A stretch of DNA of 64,000 nt from Pseudomonas sp. (GCA_022448005.1 JAKUTK010000022.1:1-64000), one strand, 5' to 3'. Shown: positions 1 through 10,119, numbered from the stretch's first letter. The notes: generated by a model from the letters alone, not told the origin. A program made the numbers and translations.

Positions 1-541
1 AAGGACCAAGCGGATTATCCGGCCCTGGCGGCACCACCTTCGGCAGCGGATCACCGTCGGCGGCGTGTTCGTCGCGGATAGATTGCGGCGGATACCAGGC
101 CGGGTTACTGGTCATCGCTGAAATCCGCGTGTTGCCAACGGGAGAACCCCAGCCTTCACGCCCAATGCCGAGCGGAAAGGTGTGCACCACGTTCTCGCCC
201 TCCGGGTAGTAATAAAGACGGTACTCCGCAAGATTGATCACAACGCCTTCCCGCGGTCCGGGGGGCAGAATGTAGCGAGTCGGCAGAATGATGTCGGTCC
301 CCTCGCCTGGCAACCATGGGTCTACGCCCGGGTTTGCCGCAACCAATTCCAGATAGCCCAGATCATGCGTTTCGCCGAGCGCAGCAAAGGTGTCTTCGTA
401 CTTGGCCTTGATCACTTGGATCTGCCCGGCGACGTCCTCGCCCTCTGGCGGCAGCGGTAATTCGAGTGCGACAGACTGGTTGGCCGAGAGTAAAGCTGCG
501 AAAGACACACTGCAGGCGACTGCAAACGCACGCGAGAGCAT
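1..541 (-). CDS. L,D-transpeptidase (ErfK/YbiS, YkuD family), C-terminus cut by window edge
   Basis: This is the N-terminal 180 residues of a periplasmic L,D-transpeptidase, a family that cross-links peptidoglycan or attaches lipoproteins to it. Residues 1-26 form a signal peptide (hydrophobic AFAVACSVSFAALLSA). Residues 45-95 resemble a LysM-type peptidoglycan-binding segment (TFAALGETHDLGYLELVAAN). The YkuD catalytic domain begins near residue 98 with VVINLAEYRLYYYP and continues through GREGWGSPVGNTRIS. The catalytic HGT and SHGC motifs would lie left of base 1, so they cannot be checked. The ATG at 541 has AAGGA eight bases upstream. It follows the CxxC gene by about 66 bases on the same strand, downstream of tesA. 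The position matches erfK (PA2854) of PAO1 as I remember it. Confidence 0.85.
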   Translation of the reverse strand, partial: MLSRAFAVACSVSFAALLSANQSVALELPLPPEGEDVAGQIQVIKAKYEDTFAALGETHDLGYLELVAANPGVDPWLPGEGTDIILPTRYILPPGPREGVVINLAEYRLYYYPEGENVVHTFPLGIGREGWGSPVGNTRISAMTSNPAWYPPQSIRDEHAADGDPLPKVVPPGPDNPLGP

Positions 542-607
542 TCAGGGTTTCCTTGGGAAAGTGTTCGTGTTGCGCCGATTGTACTCGAAGCACCGGCGGA
601 CGCCGAC

Positions 608-889
608 CTACCAGGCGCTGACGGCAGACGGAAGGCCTTTTCTTTGGGCGCTGAGTGCATCGCGACACACAGGACAAAGCCGGCGGTCTTTGAGCACGGA
701 GCGCTCGATATCTTTCCAGAGCGGGCGCGCTGGTAGAAAACCTCCACACAGCGTGCGATCAACCTGCCCGCTCAACTCAAGCTGCCGTAATGCCAGGTGC
801 AGCCGGTTCTCCCGACAAGCAAACAGGTCGAACTGCTCGTCTGGAACGATGAGGCGATAGGCAAAAAGGGTCCAGGCTGGGCGCGGCAT
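608..889 (-). CDS. conserved hypothetical CxxC protein (PA2855-like)
   Basis: A 93-residue protein without signal peptide or membrane segment. It begins MPRPAWTLFAYRL and carries four cysteines: C25, C48 and a CPVC pair at C72/C75, which could bind a metal. The frame is open further upstream to 931, but the ATG at 889 is preferred because the extension would run into the end of tesA. It lies 45 bases after tesA and 66 bases before the L,D-transpeptidase, on the same strand, so the three may be co-transcribed. I recall a short conserved protein at this place in Pseudomonas genomes. No function can be assigned from the sequence. Confidence 0.65.
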   Translation of the reverse strand: MPRPAWTLFAYRLIVPDEQFDLFACRENRLHLALRQLELSGQVDRTLCGGFLPARPLWKDIERSVLKDRRLCPVCRDALSAQRKGLPSAVSAW

Positions 890-934
890 CTGAGGCTCCG
901 ATTCGAGGGGCGCGACAGTAGCCGCGCGCACGCT

Positions 935-1540
935 TCAAAGCAAGGGTTCGAGCACCGGCCAGACGTTGTCCAGCAGCCGCTGCTGGGCACCCGCAGTGGG
1001 ATGAATGCGATCGGCTTGCATCATGCCCTCAACACCCCCAACCCCATCGAGTAGAAACGGGACGTATGGCAGGTTCCGCTCGGCTGCAAGCGAGTCGAAC
1101 GCTTCCTCAAATGCGCGCGTGTAGCGTTGCCCCAAGTTCGGCGGCAAACGCATCCCGAGCAACACGACATTGGCATCGGCGTCACGTGATAAGTCGACCA
1201 TTGCCGCCAGATTTCTGTTCAGTTGCTTCGGCGACTGGCCGCGAAGCCCGTCATTACCCCCCAGTTCAATGATGACTACCTCCGGATCGTATTCCGCCAG
1301 CAATGCGGGCAACCGCGCCAGCCCCCCCGCACTGGTATCTCCGCTGATCGAAGCATTCACCACGCGATGGTCGAGATTCTCTGTATCAAGGCGTTGCTGG
1401 AGCAGCTGTACCCAGCCCTGGCTGGTTTCCAGCCCGAAAGCGGCGCTGATACTATCCCCGACCACCAACACCGCTCCCGCCATGGCGCCCTGAGCCCAGC
1501 ACAGCAAAACCAGGACCCCACCTCTCAGCCAACTTCGCAT
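935..1540 (-). CDS. tesA: TesA, periplasmic multifunctional esterase / acyl-CoA thioesterase I / lysophospholipase
   Basis: A 201-residue SGNH hydrolase of the usual TesA length. A signal peptide (about 1-21, ending AMA) sends it to the periplasm. Block I is GDS at 28-30 with nucleophile S30. Block II Gly is in NASISGDTSAGG (G67). Block III is GGND (94-97). Block V is DRIH, with catalytic D177 and H180. The family hydrolyses long-chain acyl thioesters, esters and lysophospholipids. The ATG at 1540 is chosen because the signal peptide starts there; an upstream in-frame extension to 1564 would overlap the divergent ABC gene. It is divergent from the ybbA-like gene with only ten bases between start codons, the same head-to-head layout as E. 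coli tesA-ybbA. Confidence 0.95.
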   Translation of the reverse strand: MRSWLRGGVLVLLCWAQGAMAGAVLVVGDSISAAFGLETSQGWVQLLQQRLDTENLDHRVVNASISGDTSAGGLARLPALLAEYDPEVVIIELGGNDGLRGQSPKQLNRNLAAMVDLSRDADANVVLLGMRLPPNLGQRYTRAFEEAFDSLAAERNLPYVPFLLDGVGGVEGMMQADRIHPTAGAQQRLLDNVWPVLEPLL

Positions 1541-1550
1541 CGGATTCTCC

Positions 1551-2237
1551 ATGAGCACCAGCATTCTCTACGCCCGGAACCTTAGCAAAGCGGTACCCAG
1601 CGCGGAAGGCGAGCTGGCGATACTAGACGATGTGTCGTTGAGTCTCGACAAGGGCGACAGCCTTGCCATCGTTGGCACTTCAGGTTCCGGCAAATCGACG
1701 CTACTCGGTTTATTGGCCGGCCTGGATCTGCCGACATCAGGCGAGGTACACCTGGCTGGCCATCTACTCGGGGCGCTGGACGAAGACCAGCGCGCCCGTG
1801 TGCGAGCCGAGCACGTCGGCTTCGTTTTCCAATCGTTTCAGCTGCTCGACAGCCTCAACGCCCTGGAAAACGTCATGCTTCCGCTTGAGCTGCACGGCCG
1901 TTCCGACGCACAGGCGAAAGCTACCGAGTTGCTCGACAGGGTCGGCCTTGGTGCCAGGCTGCACCATTATCCACGGCAACTGTCAGGCGGCGAACAACAG
2001 CGCGTGGCCGTCGCCCGCGCCTTTGCTGCCGAACCCGCGGTGCTGTTCGCCGACGAGCCGACCGGCAACCTCGACAGCCACACCGGCGCAACCATCACCG
2101 AACTGCTGTTCGAGCTCAACCGAGAGCGAGGCACTACATTGGTGTTGGTAACCCATGACGAACGCCTGGCCCAACGCTGCCAGCGCCTGCTTCGCCTGGA
2201 AGGCGGTCGCCAACTCGTCGACGAGTTGAGTCAATGA
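1551..2237 (+). CDS. ybbA: ABC transporter ATP-binding protein (YbbA/LolD/MacB-type)
   Basis: A 228-residue ATPase subunit of the LolD/MacB branch. Walker A GTSGSGKST is at 42-50, the Q-loop is in FVFQSFQLL (91-99), the signature LSGGEQQR at 144-151, Walker B VLFADEPTG at 164-172 and the H-loop VTHD at 200-203. The stop codon overlaps the start of the next gene (ATGA at 2234-2237), so the two are translationally coupled and form one exporter. Families with this ATPase use ATP to drive mechanical work on substrates in the periplasm rather than classical transport. The substrate of YbbAP is not established. Because tesA is divergent ten bases away, a role linked to lipids or membrane-derived substrates is possible but is inference. 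Confidence 0.92.
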   Translation: MSTSILYARNLSKAVPSAEGELAILDDVSLSLDKGDSLAIVGTSGSGKSTLLGLLAGLDLPTSGEVHLAGHLLGALDEDQRARVRAEHVGFVFQSFQLLDSLNALENVMLPLELHGRSDAQAKATELLDRVGLGARLHHYPRQLSGGEQQRVAVARAFAAEPAVLFADEPTGNLDSHTGATITELLFELNRERGTTLVLVTHDERLAQRCQRLLRLEGGRQLVDELSQ

Positions 2238-4735
2238 AGCATGTGCCCATCAGCCGTTTGGCAAAGTTAGCGCTGCGTCAGCTGTTGCGAGATGCGCGAG
2301 CTGGCGAGTTGCGCGTGTTGTTTTTCGCATTGCTGATCGCCGTTGCGGCCAGTACGGCCATTGGCTATTTCGGTGCGCGCCTGAACGACGCCATGTTGTT
2401 GCGCGCTACCGAGTTTCTGGGCGCCGACCTCGTACTGCGCGGAAGCGCACCCGCCGAGCCAGAGCAGATCGAAGCAGGTAGGCAAATACAACTCAAGCAC
2501 GCTCGTGTGGTTGAGTTTTCCAGTGTCGTCGCCACGGACGACAACCTGCAGCTGACCAGCGTCAAGGCCGCTGATGACAGCTATCCGTTACGCGGTGAGC
2601 TTCGCAGTGCAGCGGCGCCATATCAGCCCGAACAGCCCGGAACAGGTCCGAAGCCCGGGCAAGCTTGGGCCGAGGCACGCTTGTTCGCCGTCCTGAACCT
2701 CCAGATCGGTGACTGGATTGAGGTTGGTAACAAGCCGCTGCAGCTGACTCGCGTGCTGACCTACGAGCCCGATCGCGTCGGCGATTTCTACAGTTTGACG
2801 CCACGCGTGCTGATGCACCTGGATGATCTCGAAGCCACCGGCGTGGTACAGCCGGGCAGTCGCGTGCGCTATCGCGAACTCTGGCGAGGCTCGCCTGAGC
2901 AACTGGCAGACTACGAAGAAGCAATCAAAGCTGATCTGCAACCGCACCAGCGCATCGAGACTGCCAAGGACGGCAACCGCCAGATCGGCGGCGCACTGGG
3001 ACGCGCCGAACGCTACCTCAACCTGGCCAGCCTGGCCGCTGTGCTGCTCGCGGGAGTAGCGGTGGCGCTATCAGCCGCACGCTTCGCGGCGCGCCGTTTC
3101 GACGCCAGCGCGCTGTTGCGCTGCCTTGGGTTGTCACGCCGCGAAGCATTACTGCTCTATACCTTTCAGCTCGCCTACCTCGGTTTGGTTGCCAGCACAG
3201 CTGGCGCGCTACTGGGCTGGGCCGCACAACATGGACTGTTTTTCCTGTTGCGTGAACTCGTGGTAAGTGAAGTGCCACCCGCCACGCTTTGGCCAGCGCT
3301 GGCTGGGATTGCGACCGGCCTGGTTGCACTTGCGGGTTTCGCCCTGCCGCCGCTGGCCGCGTTGGGACGCGTGCCCCCGCTGCGGGTTTTACGCCGCGAC
3401 ATGCTGCCGATCCCGCCGAGCTCCTGGCTGGTGTATGGGGCCGCCGTTATCGCACTCGGCTTGATCATGTGGCGCCTCAGTCTGGACCTGAAGATTACCC
3501 TCGCGCTGCTGGGCGGCGGTCTGCTCGCCACCGTGGTTCTCGGTGGACTGCTGTTGCTGGCATTGAAGGGGCTGCGTCGGGCGCTGTCAGGCGCATCGCT
3601 GACATGGCGTCTTGGCCTCGGACAGCTACTCCGTCACCCACTTGCGGCAGCTGGTCAGTCGCTGGCTTTCGGGCTGATATTGCTCGCCATGGCATTGATC
3701 GGGTTGCTGCGCGGCGAACTGCTCGACACTTGGCAAAACCAGTTGCCGGATGACGCCCCCAACCATTTCGTACTGAATGTCCTGCCCGCCGACCGCGACG
3801 CGTTCGCCGCACGCATTGAGGCCCTCTCTGATCACGCGGCTCCCCTGTACCCAGTGGTCCCTGGTCGCCTGGTTGCCATCAACGGCGAACCGGTGCGCCA
3901 GTTGGTAAGCAAGGAAAGCCAGGGCGAGCGTGCGATCCGTCGAGACCTGAGCCTGACCTGGGCCGAGGACCTGCCCTCCGACAATCGTCTGACCGCCGGC
4001 CAATGGTGGACCGGAGCACCAGGCGAACTGCCTGGCGTTTCGGTGGAAGCCGAGCTGGCCGAAAGCCTTCAACTCCAGCTGGGCGATCGACTCAGCTTCA
4101 CAGTTGGCGGGCTCACCCGCGATGTCAGCGTGACGAGCCTGCGCGAGGTCAACTGGGACAGTTTCCAGCCCAACTTCTACATGATTTTCGAGCCCGACAC
4201 TTTGCAGGACGTGCCCGCCACCTACATGACCAGCTTTCACCTGCCGGAAGGCAAGGATCGCGAATTGGTGCAGCTGGCCAGGGACTTTCCGTCTGCGACG
4301 ATATTGCAGGTCGAAGCCTTGCTCAGCCAGTTACGCAGCATCCTGGCGCAGGTCTCGCTAGCGGTAGAGTATGTGCTGATGTTCGTGCTGGCGGCTGGCC
4401 TGGCGGTACTGTTCGCGGGTCTTCAAGCAACGCTGGACGAGCGGATTCGTCAAGGTGCGCTGCTTCGGGCGCTGGGGGCGGAGCGGAAATTACTGCTCAG
4501 AGCCAGACGTACCGAATTCGGCGTATTAGGCGCCGCCAGCGGTGTGCTCGCAGCGTTGGGTTGTGAACTGGTCAGCGCCCTGCTCTACCACTTCGTCTTC
4601 GATCTTCGCTGGCAGCCCCACCCATGGCTGCTTTTGCTGCCCCTGATCGGCGCGCTACTGGTGGGCGCTGCGGGTGTGCTGGGTACGCGCCGAGCACTCA
4701 ACGCCAGCCCGCTGAATGTGCTGCGTGAAAATTGA
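2234..4735 (+). CDS. ybbP: ABC transporter permease, FtsX family, YbbP-like
   Basis: An 833-residue inner-membrane protein, the usual size for YbbP-type permeases with two FtsX modules. TM1 is at about 27-46, followed by a large periplasmic domain to about 250. A cluster of membrane segments spans about 255-500, then comes a second periplasmic domain, and a terminal FtsX domain of three segments starts near 705 with VSLAVEYVLMFVLAAGLAVL. The cytoplasmic loop ERIRQGALLRALGAERKLLL is the typical coupling helix region that contacts the ATPase. It begins inside the ATPase stop codon. The pair is the counterpart of E. coli YbbA-YbbP; the substrate is unknown. Confidence 0.92.
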   Translation: MKHVPISRLAKLALRQLLRDARAGELRVLFFALLIAVAASTAIGYFGARLNDAMLLRATEFLGADLVLRGSAPAEPEQIEAGRQIQLKHARVVEFSSVVATDDNLQLTSVKAADDSYPLRGELRSAAAPYQPEQPGTGPKPGQAWAEARLFAVLNLQIGDWIEVGNKPLQLTRVLTYEPDRVGDFYSLTPRVLMHLDDLEATGVVQPGSRVRYRELWRGSPEQLADYEEAIKADLQPHQRIETAKDGNRQIGGALGRAERYLNLASLAAVLLAGVAVALSAARFAARRFDASALLRCLGLSRREALLLYTFQLAYLGLVASTAGALLGWAAQHGLFFLLRELVVSEVPPATLWPALAGIATGLVALAGFALPPLAALGRVPPLRVLRRDMLPIPPSSWLVYGAAVIALGLIMWRLSLDLKITLALLGGGLLATVVLGGLLLLALKGLRRALSGASLTWRLGLGQLLRHPLAAAGQSLAFGLILLAMALIGLLRGELLDTWQNQLPDDAPNHFVLNVLPADRDAFAARIEALSDHAAPLYPVVPGRLVAINGEPVRQLVSKESQGERAIRRDLSLTWAEDLPSDNRLTAGQWWTGAPGELPGVSVEAELAESLQLQLGDRLSFTVGGLTRDVSVTSLREVNWDSFQPNFYMIFEPDTLQDVPATYMTSFHLPEGKDRELVQLARDFPSATILQVEALLSQLRSILAQVSLAVEYVLMFVLAAGLAVLFAGLQATLDERIRQGALLRALGAERKLLLRARRTEFGVLGAASGVLAALGCELVSALLYHFVFDLRWQPHPWLLLLPLIGALLVGAAGVLGTRRALNASPLNVLREN

Positions 4736-4799
4736 CCGGAGCAGGCAGCGGGTTGGACTGCCTGTAGAATCCCCAGCCCGTGCCTGAACTGGAAACGCC

Positions 4800-5297
4800 A
4801 TGAGCCGTTATCGTCCACCTCGCCCTGCCGGTACCCCTCTGATCACCCCCGAAGGCGAGGCAAGGCTACGAGCCGAGCTGCATGAACTGTGGCATGTGAA
4901 GCGGCCTCAGGTTACCCAGTCGGTCAGCGAGGCAGCCGCGCAAGGGGACCGTTCGGAAAACGCTGAATACACCTACGGCAAGAAGATGCTGCGCGAAATC
5001 GACAGCCGCGTGCGTTTTCTGACCAAACGGCTGGAGAAACTCAAAGTGGTCGCACAACGGCCCAGTGATCCCGGAAAGGTCTATTTCGGCGCCTGGGTGA
5101 CAGTCGAGGACGAAGACGGAGAACAGGCCCGCTACCGTATCGTCGGCCCCGATGAGCTGGACCTGCGCCAAGGGCTGATAAGCATCGATTCACCGCTGGC
5201 GCGCGCTTTGGTGGGCAAAACGCTGGATGCCGAAGTCCAGGTGCAGACGCCTACCGGACCGAAGCTTTGGTACATCACCGCCATCGACTATCCATGA
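4800..5297 (+). CDS. greB: Transcription elongation factor GreB
   Basis: A 165-residue Gre factor. It enters the RNA polymerase secondary channel and stimulates cleavage of backtracked RNA. The N-terminal coiled coil runs to about residue 80 and its tip carries the conserved acidic residues D50 and E53 in AAQGDRSENAEYTYGKK. The C-terminal FKBP-like domain follows from about 90. The basic N-terminal stretch and the sequence resemble GreB more than GreA. It lies 64 bases after the ybbP-like gene. That gap holds a 7-bp inverted repeat (CAGGCAG 4742-4748, CTGCCTG 4758-4764) without a T-run. The order tesA-ybbAP-greB-lipA is the one I recall from PAO1. Confidence 0.95.
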   Translation: MSRYRPPRPAGTPLITPEGEARLRAELHELWHVKRPQVTQSVSEAAAQGDRSENAEYTYGKKMLREIDSRVRFLTKRLEKLKVVAQRPSDPGKVYFGAWVTVEDEDGEQARYRIVGPDELDLRQGLISIDSPLARALVGKTLDAEVQVQTPTGPKLWYITAIDYP

Positions 5298-5498
5298 CCA
5301 GCTAGTTGTTTTCGGACCTATTGGTCACGAAATCTCTCGATCTAGCGGATAAGTTCGGTCAACGTGCGCGCTATCACTTTCCTACCCAGCCGCTTGTTCC
5401 ATCTGGTAACAGGCGTTTCGCTGATGCCGCTACGCCCACTAAGTTTCCGCGTAGGCGAGACACCGCGCCAGAGCACTTCACCCAGTCGCTAGACAAAC

Positions 5499-5514
5499 TG
5501 GCACGAATGCTGCG
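5499..5514 (+). promoter_or_regulatory. candidate sigma-54 (-24/-12) promoter for lipA
   Basis: The sequence TGGCACGAATGCTGCG fits the sigma-54 pattern TGGCACG-N4-TTGCA with correct spacing of the GG and GC dinucleotides and two mismatches (C for T in the -12 block and a final G). It ends about 70 bases before the lipase start. Sigma-54-dependent lipA transcription, activated by CbrAB/LipQR-type systems, is known in Pseudomonas. I did not identify an upstream activator site. Confidence 0.45.
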
Positions 5515-5584
5515 CCGGTTATCGCTGCAGTACGCGCTAGGCGCGGTGAATGGCGAGGGATTGCCCAATCTCCAGTCACCCTAG

Positions 5585-6538
<954 letters not shown>

Positions 6539-6587
6539 GGCTCCGGTGGGGCCAGCTGGCCCCACCTTCTGACTAGAAGGCATCCTG

Positions 6588-7607
6588 ATGAAATTTATCG
6601 CCGCCCTGTTTGTGCTGACGCTGCTGATCGGCATTGTGATGAACGGCAGTGCCCCGCCCGACTCAGAACCTGCCCAAACGCAGAGCCGCACCGAGAACGA
6701 TCGGATCAATACCAGCGAGACCCGTCTGCCAGAGCGCTCAGCTCCAATTCCGCGGCCGCGGACAGCTGCACTTGGCCGCCTGCCAGGCTCCTTTGCCGGC
6801 ACCCAAGTGGACGGTCGACTTCGGGCTGACGCCGCCGGAAAGCTGATCATTGATGCTGAGATACGCCGCGTATTCGATTACTTCCTTGCCTCGATTGGCG
6901 AGGAGCCCCTGGAAACCAGCGTAAACCGCCTACGTCGCTATATCGAAGCGCAGCTGCCCACGCCAGCAGCAGGCCACGCCACCCAACTGCTGAGCCAGTA
7001 CCTCGACTACAAGCGGCAGCTGCTGATGCTGGAACAGCAGCATATGCAGCAGGCAGACATCGACGCCATGCGCAACCGGCTGCGCGCAGTTCAGCAGTTG
7101 CGTGCAGGAATATTCGATGACCTGGTCCATCAGACCTTCTTCGGTCTGGACGAGGCAGCTGACCGCTTCATGCTGGAACGCCTGGCAATTCGTCACGATC
7201 CAAGTCTTGATGCGTCAGGCAAGGGCGCCGCACTGGACCGCTTGCGCAACAACCTGCCAGCGGAACTGCAGGATCCGATGGCGGCACAGATGCAAGTACA
7301 GCTGCGCGAACAGACCCGCGCGTTAGCAGCCAGTGGTGGCAACCTCACGGACCTGCGCCAGCTACGCCAGCAATTGATTGGCAACGCAGCCGCAGCCCGT
7401 CTGGAGCAGCTCGACGCCAAGCGTCAAGCATGGCAGGCCCGCGTCACCGCCTACCGCGAGGAAAAACTTCAGATTGAACGCAGCCGGGGCCTCGGCCAAG
7501 CGGATAAACGTGCCGCCATTTCCCGCTTGGCGACCGAACGTTTCACCGAGCATGAACGTCAGCGCCTTCAAGCGGCTGAGCAACTGGTTGCGGCTGAGCG
7601 CGGCTGA
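6588..7607 (+). CDS. lipH: Lipase-specific foldase (Lif), LipH
   Basis: A 339-residue inner-membrane-anchored periplasmic chaperone that helps LipA reach its active conformation. One N-terminal membrane segment (about 2-20) is followed by a proline-rich variable linker to about 70. The conserved Lif motif RRVFDYFLASIGE lies at 93-105; its Arg and Tyr-Phe residues are needed for lipase activation in known foldases. The rest is strongly helical, ending in charged coiled-coil-like helices, as in the extended all-helical foldase structure. It starts 49 bases after lipA and is almost certainly co-transcribed. Its end lies five bases from the end of the convergent mltF2 gene. Confidence 0.95.
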   Translation: MKFIAALFVLTLLIGIVMNGSAPPDSEPAQTQSRTENDRINTSETRLPERSAPIPRPRTAALGRLPGSFAGTQVDGRLRADAAGKLIIDAEIRRVFDYFLASIGEEPLETSVNRLRRYIEAQLPTPAAGHATQLLSQYLDYKRQLLMLEQQHMQQADIDAMRNRLRAVQQLRAGIFDDLVHQTFFGLDEAADRFMLERLAIRHDPSLDASGKGAALDRLRNNLPAELQDPMAAQMQVQLREQTRALAASGGNLTDLRQLRQQLIGNAAAARLEQLDAKRQAWQARVTAYREEKLQIERSRGLGQADKRAAISRLATERFTEHERQRLQAAEQLVAAERG

Positions 7608-7611
7608 GCGT

Positions 7612-9021
7612 TCAGTTGCCGGCGCTTTGCGGGCCACCCTCGAGCAGATACCGCTCCCGGGTATAGGCCAGGTAATACTTGTTCACGGCATTGACGTAGC
7701 TGACCACGCCCATGCCCATGGTCGACATGGCAACGCGCTCGACCTGGAAAAACCATTGATCAGGATTGAGACCTCGACGCCGCGCTTCCGCACGCAAGCT
7801 CTGGACCCGCTGCGGGCCGAGGTTGTAAGCGGCCAGCACAAACGCCATGCGCTCGCGCTCATTCAGCCTGGGGCTGGAGAAAAAGGATTTGCGGATGCTT
7901 GCCAGATACTTCGCGCTGGCCAGCACATTGTTGTCCAGCTGGCCGATGTCCTGCACCCCCATGCTCCGAGCGGTCGCTGGCGTTACCTGCATCAGCCCGG
8001 TGGCGCCGGAGGCTCCGCGAGCAGATGGGTTTAGCGTCGACTCTTTGAAAGCCAGAGCCGCCAGGTTGAGCCAGTCAATCTCCTGCCCCTGAGCATGCCG
8101 CTGCAAGGTCGGACGCACCTTTTCCAGGCGCTGTCTGCCGACACGATCGAGCGGGTACTGAACCCGATAGAGCCTGCGGTAGACGCGAACAAATGCCGCG
8201 TCCTGGTTATCCGGCGCGTTATAGGTTTGAAGAAAACGGTCGATGCTCGCGCGCAACATCCCCGCATCCTTTTGCACAAACCAGTGCATGTCAGCGGGAG
8301 CGCCCAACGTCAGCGTCGACTCGATGCGCAATTTCGGAAGCACTTTGACCCATCGCTCTGCAATCGGCTGCTCCACCACCGTTGCCGGATAGACGCCGGC
8401 CTGTACCATCTCCAGCACGTCTTCCACCGCCAGCGTGGGGTCGACCCATTCGACGGCAATCGGTGCTCGCCCAGCCTGCATCAAGGTTCTATTGAGCTTG
8501 TCGAGCGCGGAGCCTGCGGCACTGCCAGCGGACAACGCCAAGCTACGACCGGATAGTTGCTCGAAACTGTGATAGCGGGGACCACCCTGCCGACTGACCA
8601 ATACCATCGGCACCGGACCGATCACCGAGCGGCTACGGCTCAGCCTGCGTATCGTTCCTTGCGGCAAGATTTCCCCGGGCGCGACCAGATCGCCCTCCCC
8701 GCGCTGCAGCGCGCCGAGCAGCTGATCCTTGGCCTTGGGAATGATCTTCAAGGTGATCGCAGGCCCTTTCGACCCGCGATTCAGATGCTGCTCGAACGCA
8801 CGCAGGCGTACATACTCAACACCAATAGCTTCGCCTTTGACCTCGCCGGAGCTATTGCGACTTTGGTTGACCAGCACCCGCAAAACGCCGCTGCGGCGGA
8901 TGTCCGCAAGATCGCGTACGGTATCGGCCGATTGCCAGGCCTGCGGCCCCATCACCCGCGCAGACGCCGGCCAGGGCATAAGCACGAGCAGACACAGCAG
9001 CAAGGAAAATAGTCGGGTCAT
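7612..9021 (-). CDS. mltF2: Membrane-bound lytic murein transglycosylase MltF2
   Basis: A 469-residue periplasmic enzyme. A signal sequence (MTRLFSLLLCLLVLMPWPASA) comes first. An extracellular solute-binding-type domain (about 38-270, DIRRSGVLRVLVNQSR onward) and a C-terminal SLT lysozyme-like domain (about 310-440) follow. The catalytic Glu is E327 in ALAFKESTLNPSA, followed by the SLT motif GASGATGLMQVTP. MltF-type enzymes cleave glycan strands forming 1,6-anhydro-MurNAc. The ATG at 9021 is chosen over an extension to 9126 because the signal peptide begins there. It is convergent with lipH. PAO1 has a second MltF (PA2865) beside lipA-lipH, which this matches by position from memory. Confidence 0.92.
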   Translation of the reverse strand: MTRLFSLLLCLLVLMPWPASARVMGPQAWQSADTVRDLADIRRSGVLRVLVNQSRNSSGEVKGEAIGVEYVRLRAFEQHLNRGSKGPAITLKIIPKAKDQLLGALQRGEGDLVAPGEILPQGTIRRLSRSRSVIGPVPMVLVSRQGGPRYHSFEQLSGRSLALSAGSAAGSALDKLNRTLMQAGRAPIAVEWVDPTLAVEDVLEMVQAGVYPATVVEQPIAERWVKVLPKLRIESTLTLGAPADMHWFVQKDAGMLRASIDRFLQTYNAPDNQDAAFVRVYRRLYRVQYPLDRVGRQRLEKVRPTLQRHAQGQEIDWLNLAALAFKESTLNPSARGASGATGLMQVTPATARSMGVQDIGQLDNNVLASAKYLASIRKSFFSSPRLNERERMAFVLAAYNLGPQRVQSLRAEARRRGLNPDQWFFQVERVAMSTMGMGVVSYVNAVNKYYLAYTRERYLLEGGPQSAGN

Positions 9022-9196
9022 TTCCGGATATCGGCTCGAATCAGACAAGCTATACAGCGGATAGCCCGCCGCAGGGTGGCGAAGATTGTCACAGCCTTGG
9101 CCTGATCGCCAGCAACACCTTTTCATCTACATTAATTATCATGCTCAAGCGGCTGATTTTAATGCATATATTTTGATCTCATAAGCGAGACATTTC

Positions 9197-10009
9197 ATGC
9201 AGCTTGTCGACATCGGAGTCAACCTTACCCATCCTACCTTCGCCCGAGACCCACGCGCGGTCGTAGATCGTGCCCACGCAGCGGGCGTTGCCCAGCTCGT
9301 CCTGACGGGCACCAGCCTCGACGAAAGCGAATCGGCGTTAGCACTCTGCCGGGATCTGGATGAAGGCGGACATCGGCTGTTCTGCACAGCAGGCATTCAC
9401 CCGCATGACGCGAGCCAATGGACTTCCAGTACCGGCGCACAGCTCAAGGCCCTACTCGGCGAACCCGAGGCACGCGCGGTTGGTGAATGCGGGTTGGATT
9501 TCAACAGGGACTTGTCTCCTCGCGCGCAACAGGAGCGAGTCCTTGAAGAACACCTGCAATTGGCAGTAGAAACCGGCCTGCCGGTGTTTCTTCATGAGCG
9601 CGACGCCGACCAACGTCTGGTGCAGATTCTCAGGCCGTTCCGTGATCAGCTCAGCGCTGCGGTGGTGCACTGCTTTACCGGCGAAAAACGCGCCCTCTAC
9701 GCCTATCTCGATCTCGACCTGCATATCGGCATCACCGGCTGGATCTGTGACGAGCGCCGCGGCACCCACCTGCACCCATTGGTGCGCGACATTCCTGCGA
9801 CCCGTTTGATGCTCGAAAGCGATGCTCCATATCTGCTACCACGCACCCTGCGACCAAAGCCCAAGGGTGGCCAGAACGAGCCAGCGTTTCTTCCTGAAGT
9901 GCTGCGTGAAGTGGCCCGGCACCGTGGTGTCAGCGAAGAAGAGCTGGCGCAAAGCACGACGCATTGCGCTCAGGAATTCTTTCGCATACAGCCGATAAAT
10001 GAGGACTGA
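9197..10009 (+). CDS. tatD: TatD family metal-dependent hydrolase / 3'-5' DNase
   Basis: A 270-residue TIM-barrel hydrolase of the TatD subfamily. It begins [15 protein letters not shown], a form typical of TatD itself rather than YcfH or YjjV. Metal-ligand motifs are visible: HPHDA (68-72), GECGLDF with E97, [16 protein letters not shown] and ESDAPYLLP. Members are Mg-dependent 3'-5' exonucleases implicated in DNA repair and turnover. It is divergent from mltF2 with 175 bases between the starts. Downstream comes the chemoreceptor gene after 110 bases. Despite its name it is not needed for Tat export. Confidence 0.92.
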   Translation: MQLVDIGVNLTHPTFARDPRAVVDRAHAAGVAQLVLTGTSLDESESALALCRDLDEGGHRLFCTAGIHPHDASQWTSSTGAQLKALLGEPEARAVGECGLDFNRDLSPRAQQERVLEEHLQLAVETGLPVFLHERDADQRLVQILRPFRDQLSAAVVHCFTGEKRALYAYLDLDLHIGITGWICDERRGTHLHPLVRDIPATRLMLESDAPYLLPRTLRPKPKGGQNEPAFLPEVLREVARHRGVSEEELAQSTTHCAQEFFRIQPINED

Positions 10010-10119
10010 ACTGACTCAAGCCCGACACGTTTCGGCCGTTAACAGAACGGGTTCGCAAAAAAGCGGCGATGCCTCCGCGCGACGAACCGTTCCGGTCATC
10101 GACATAAGAAGAGCATGCA

